A model generated the notes under the pieces. That model saw nothing but the letters and a program-made list of their open reading frames with translations, had not been told where the DNA came from and did no database searches. DNA of 6,065 nucleotides. Source: an uncultured bacterium (GTDB lineage Bacteria > Verrucomicrobiota > Kiritimatiellia > RFP12 > UBA1067). Positions 5,901-6,065 of the stretch are shown one piece after another. A program made the translations under genes and the position numbers. Where the stretch lies: assembly GCA_902773475.1 (NCBI GenBank), contig CACYEO010000122.1, positions 1 to 6,065 of the forward strand. Direction: 5' to 3'. Every line of letters starts with the position of its first letter. Position 1 is the first letter of the stretch.

Positions 5901-5929
5901 AGTATGCCATAACCCCCTTCCGTATGCAA
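5901..5929 (-). promoter_or_regulatory. Candidate promoter of the tRNA-Leu/psd transcription unit
   Basis: The minus strand shows TTGCAT (5929-5924), a 17-base spacer, and CATACT (5906-5901) preceded by TGG, an extended -10 form. The -10 matches 4 of 6 consensus bases and the -35 matches 3 of 6. Transcription would start about 6 bases before the mature tRNA 5' end. The GC-rich GCCCCG just after the -10 box resembles the discriminator of stringently controlled stable-RNA promoters; that regulation is inference. Confidence 0.5.
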
Positions 5930-5993
5930 CATGGCATTTCAGCCGCGCCGGCACCCGCCCCCTGCCAACGCAAACACGCAAACCCTTGTAAAA

Positions 5994-6065
5994 TGTTGCC
6001 AATGTGAAAATATCCAATTCCAATACCAATTCTCAATTGGAAATTGGCAACACTGGTACTGGCAA
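5994..6065. repeat. AT-rich CCAATT/AATTGG hexamer repeat with inverted repeats, reaching the window edge
   Basis: CCAATT, CCAATA and CCAATT lie in tandem at 6014-6031. After CTC come AATTGG (6035-6040) and AAATTGG (6041-6047), then further TGG-ending units (CTGG, TACTGG) to the edge. CCAATT-CTC-AATTGG (6026-6040) is a perfect 6-bp hairpin. TGTTGCCAAT (5994-6003) and ATTGGCAACA (6043-6052) form a 10-bp perfect inverted repeat around it. Only 19 of the 60 bases at 5991-6050 are G or C, in sharp contrast with the GC-rich genes. No coding frame with believable protein sequence covers it. It could be a dispersed intergenic repeat or a regulatory or terminator element of the neighbouring gene beyond the edge. 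Confidence 0.6.

Noticed and set aside
5794..6036. Upstream extension of the psd frame to an ATG at 6036
   Set aside because: It would translate through the tRNA gene and the hexamer repeat (giving a Gly-Ile repeat). The family's N-terminal pattern begins just after the ATG at 5793.
5994..6065. CRISPR array
   Set aside because: The repeated units are only about 6 bases with no spacers of constant length, so this is a hexamer tract with inverted repeats and not a CRISPR.

Overview
This is a GC-rich bacterial window in which every gene I can support lies on the minus strand, so it reads from right to left. It looks like ordinary chromosome: a tRNA, two phospholipid-synthesis genes, a translation factor and a transporter, with no sign of phage, plasmid or insertion sequence. 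The phylum cannot be fixed from this stretch. The protein style, especially the YebC N-terminus, and the psd-pssA pair would fit the PVC superphylum (Verrucomicrobiota, Lentisphaerota or Kiritimatiellota), but that is only a weak impression.

Layout in the direction of transcription. The right edge (5994-6065) is an AT-rich tract of CCAATT/AATTGG hexamers with inverted repeats. Next come a candidate promoter (5901-5929) and a type II tRNA-Leu with anticodon CAA (5802-5887). Only 8 bases later starts psd (phosphatidylserine decarboxylase, 5793-5080). It overlaps pssA (phosphatidylserine synthase, 5087-4221) by 8 bases, and pssA overlaps a PflX-type radical SAM gene (4224-3304) by 4 bases. After 40 bases comes yebC (3263-2499), and after 31 more a small VOC/glyoxalase-fold gene (2467-2069). 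A strong intrinsic terminator (2060-2034) closes this group. A sodium:solute symporter gene (2000-420) follows, then a region with two hairpins (409-341), an extended -10 promoter (320-289) and a GC-rich leader hairpin (276-256). Last is the start of a gene for a secreted protein of unknown function, which runs off the left edge.

How the genes work together. PssA makes phosphatidylserine from CDP-diacylglycerol and serine, and Psd decarboxylates it to phosphatidylethanolamine, so the two overlapping genes encode the whole PE branch. The radical SAM enzyme is translationally coupled to pssA, but its substrate is unknown. YebC is a ribosome-associated factor of the TACO1 family. With the tRNA this makes a mixed translation and membrane-lipid transcription unit, with the VOC protein as its last gene.

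I found no convincing new multi-gene system. The points most worth checking are the unusual Ala-Ser at the Psd self-cleavage site, the tRNA-psd junction with no visible ribosome binding site, the radical SAM gene coupled to PE synthesis, and the hexamer repeat element at the right edge.
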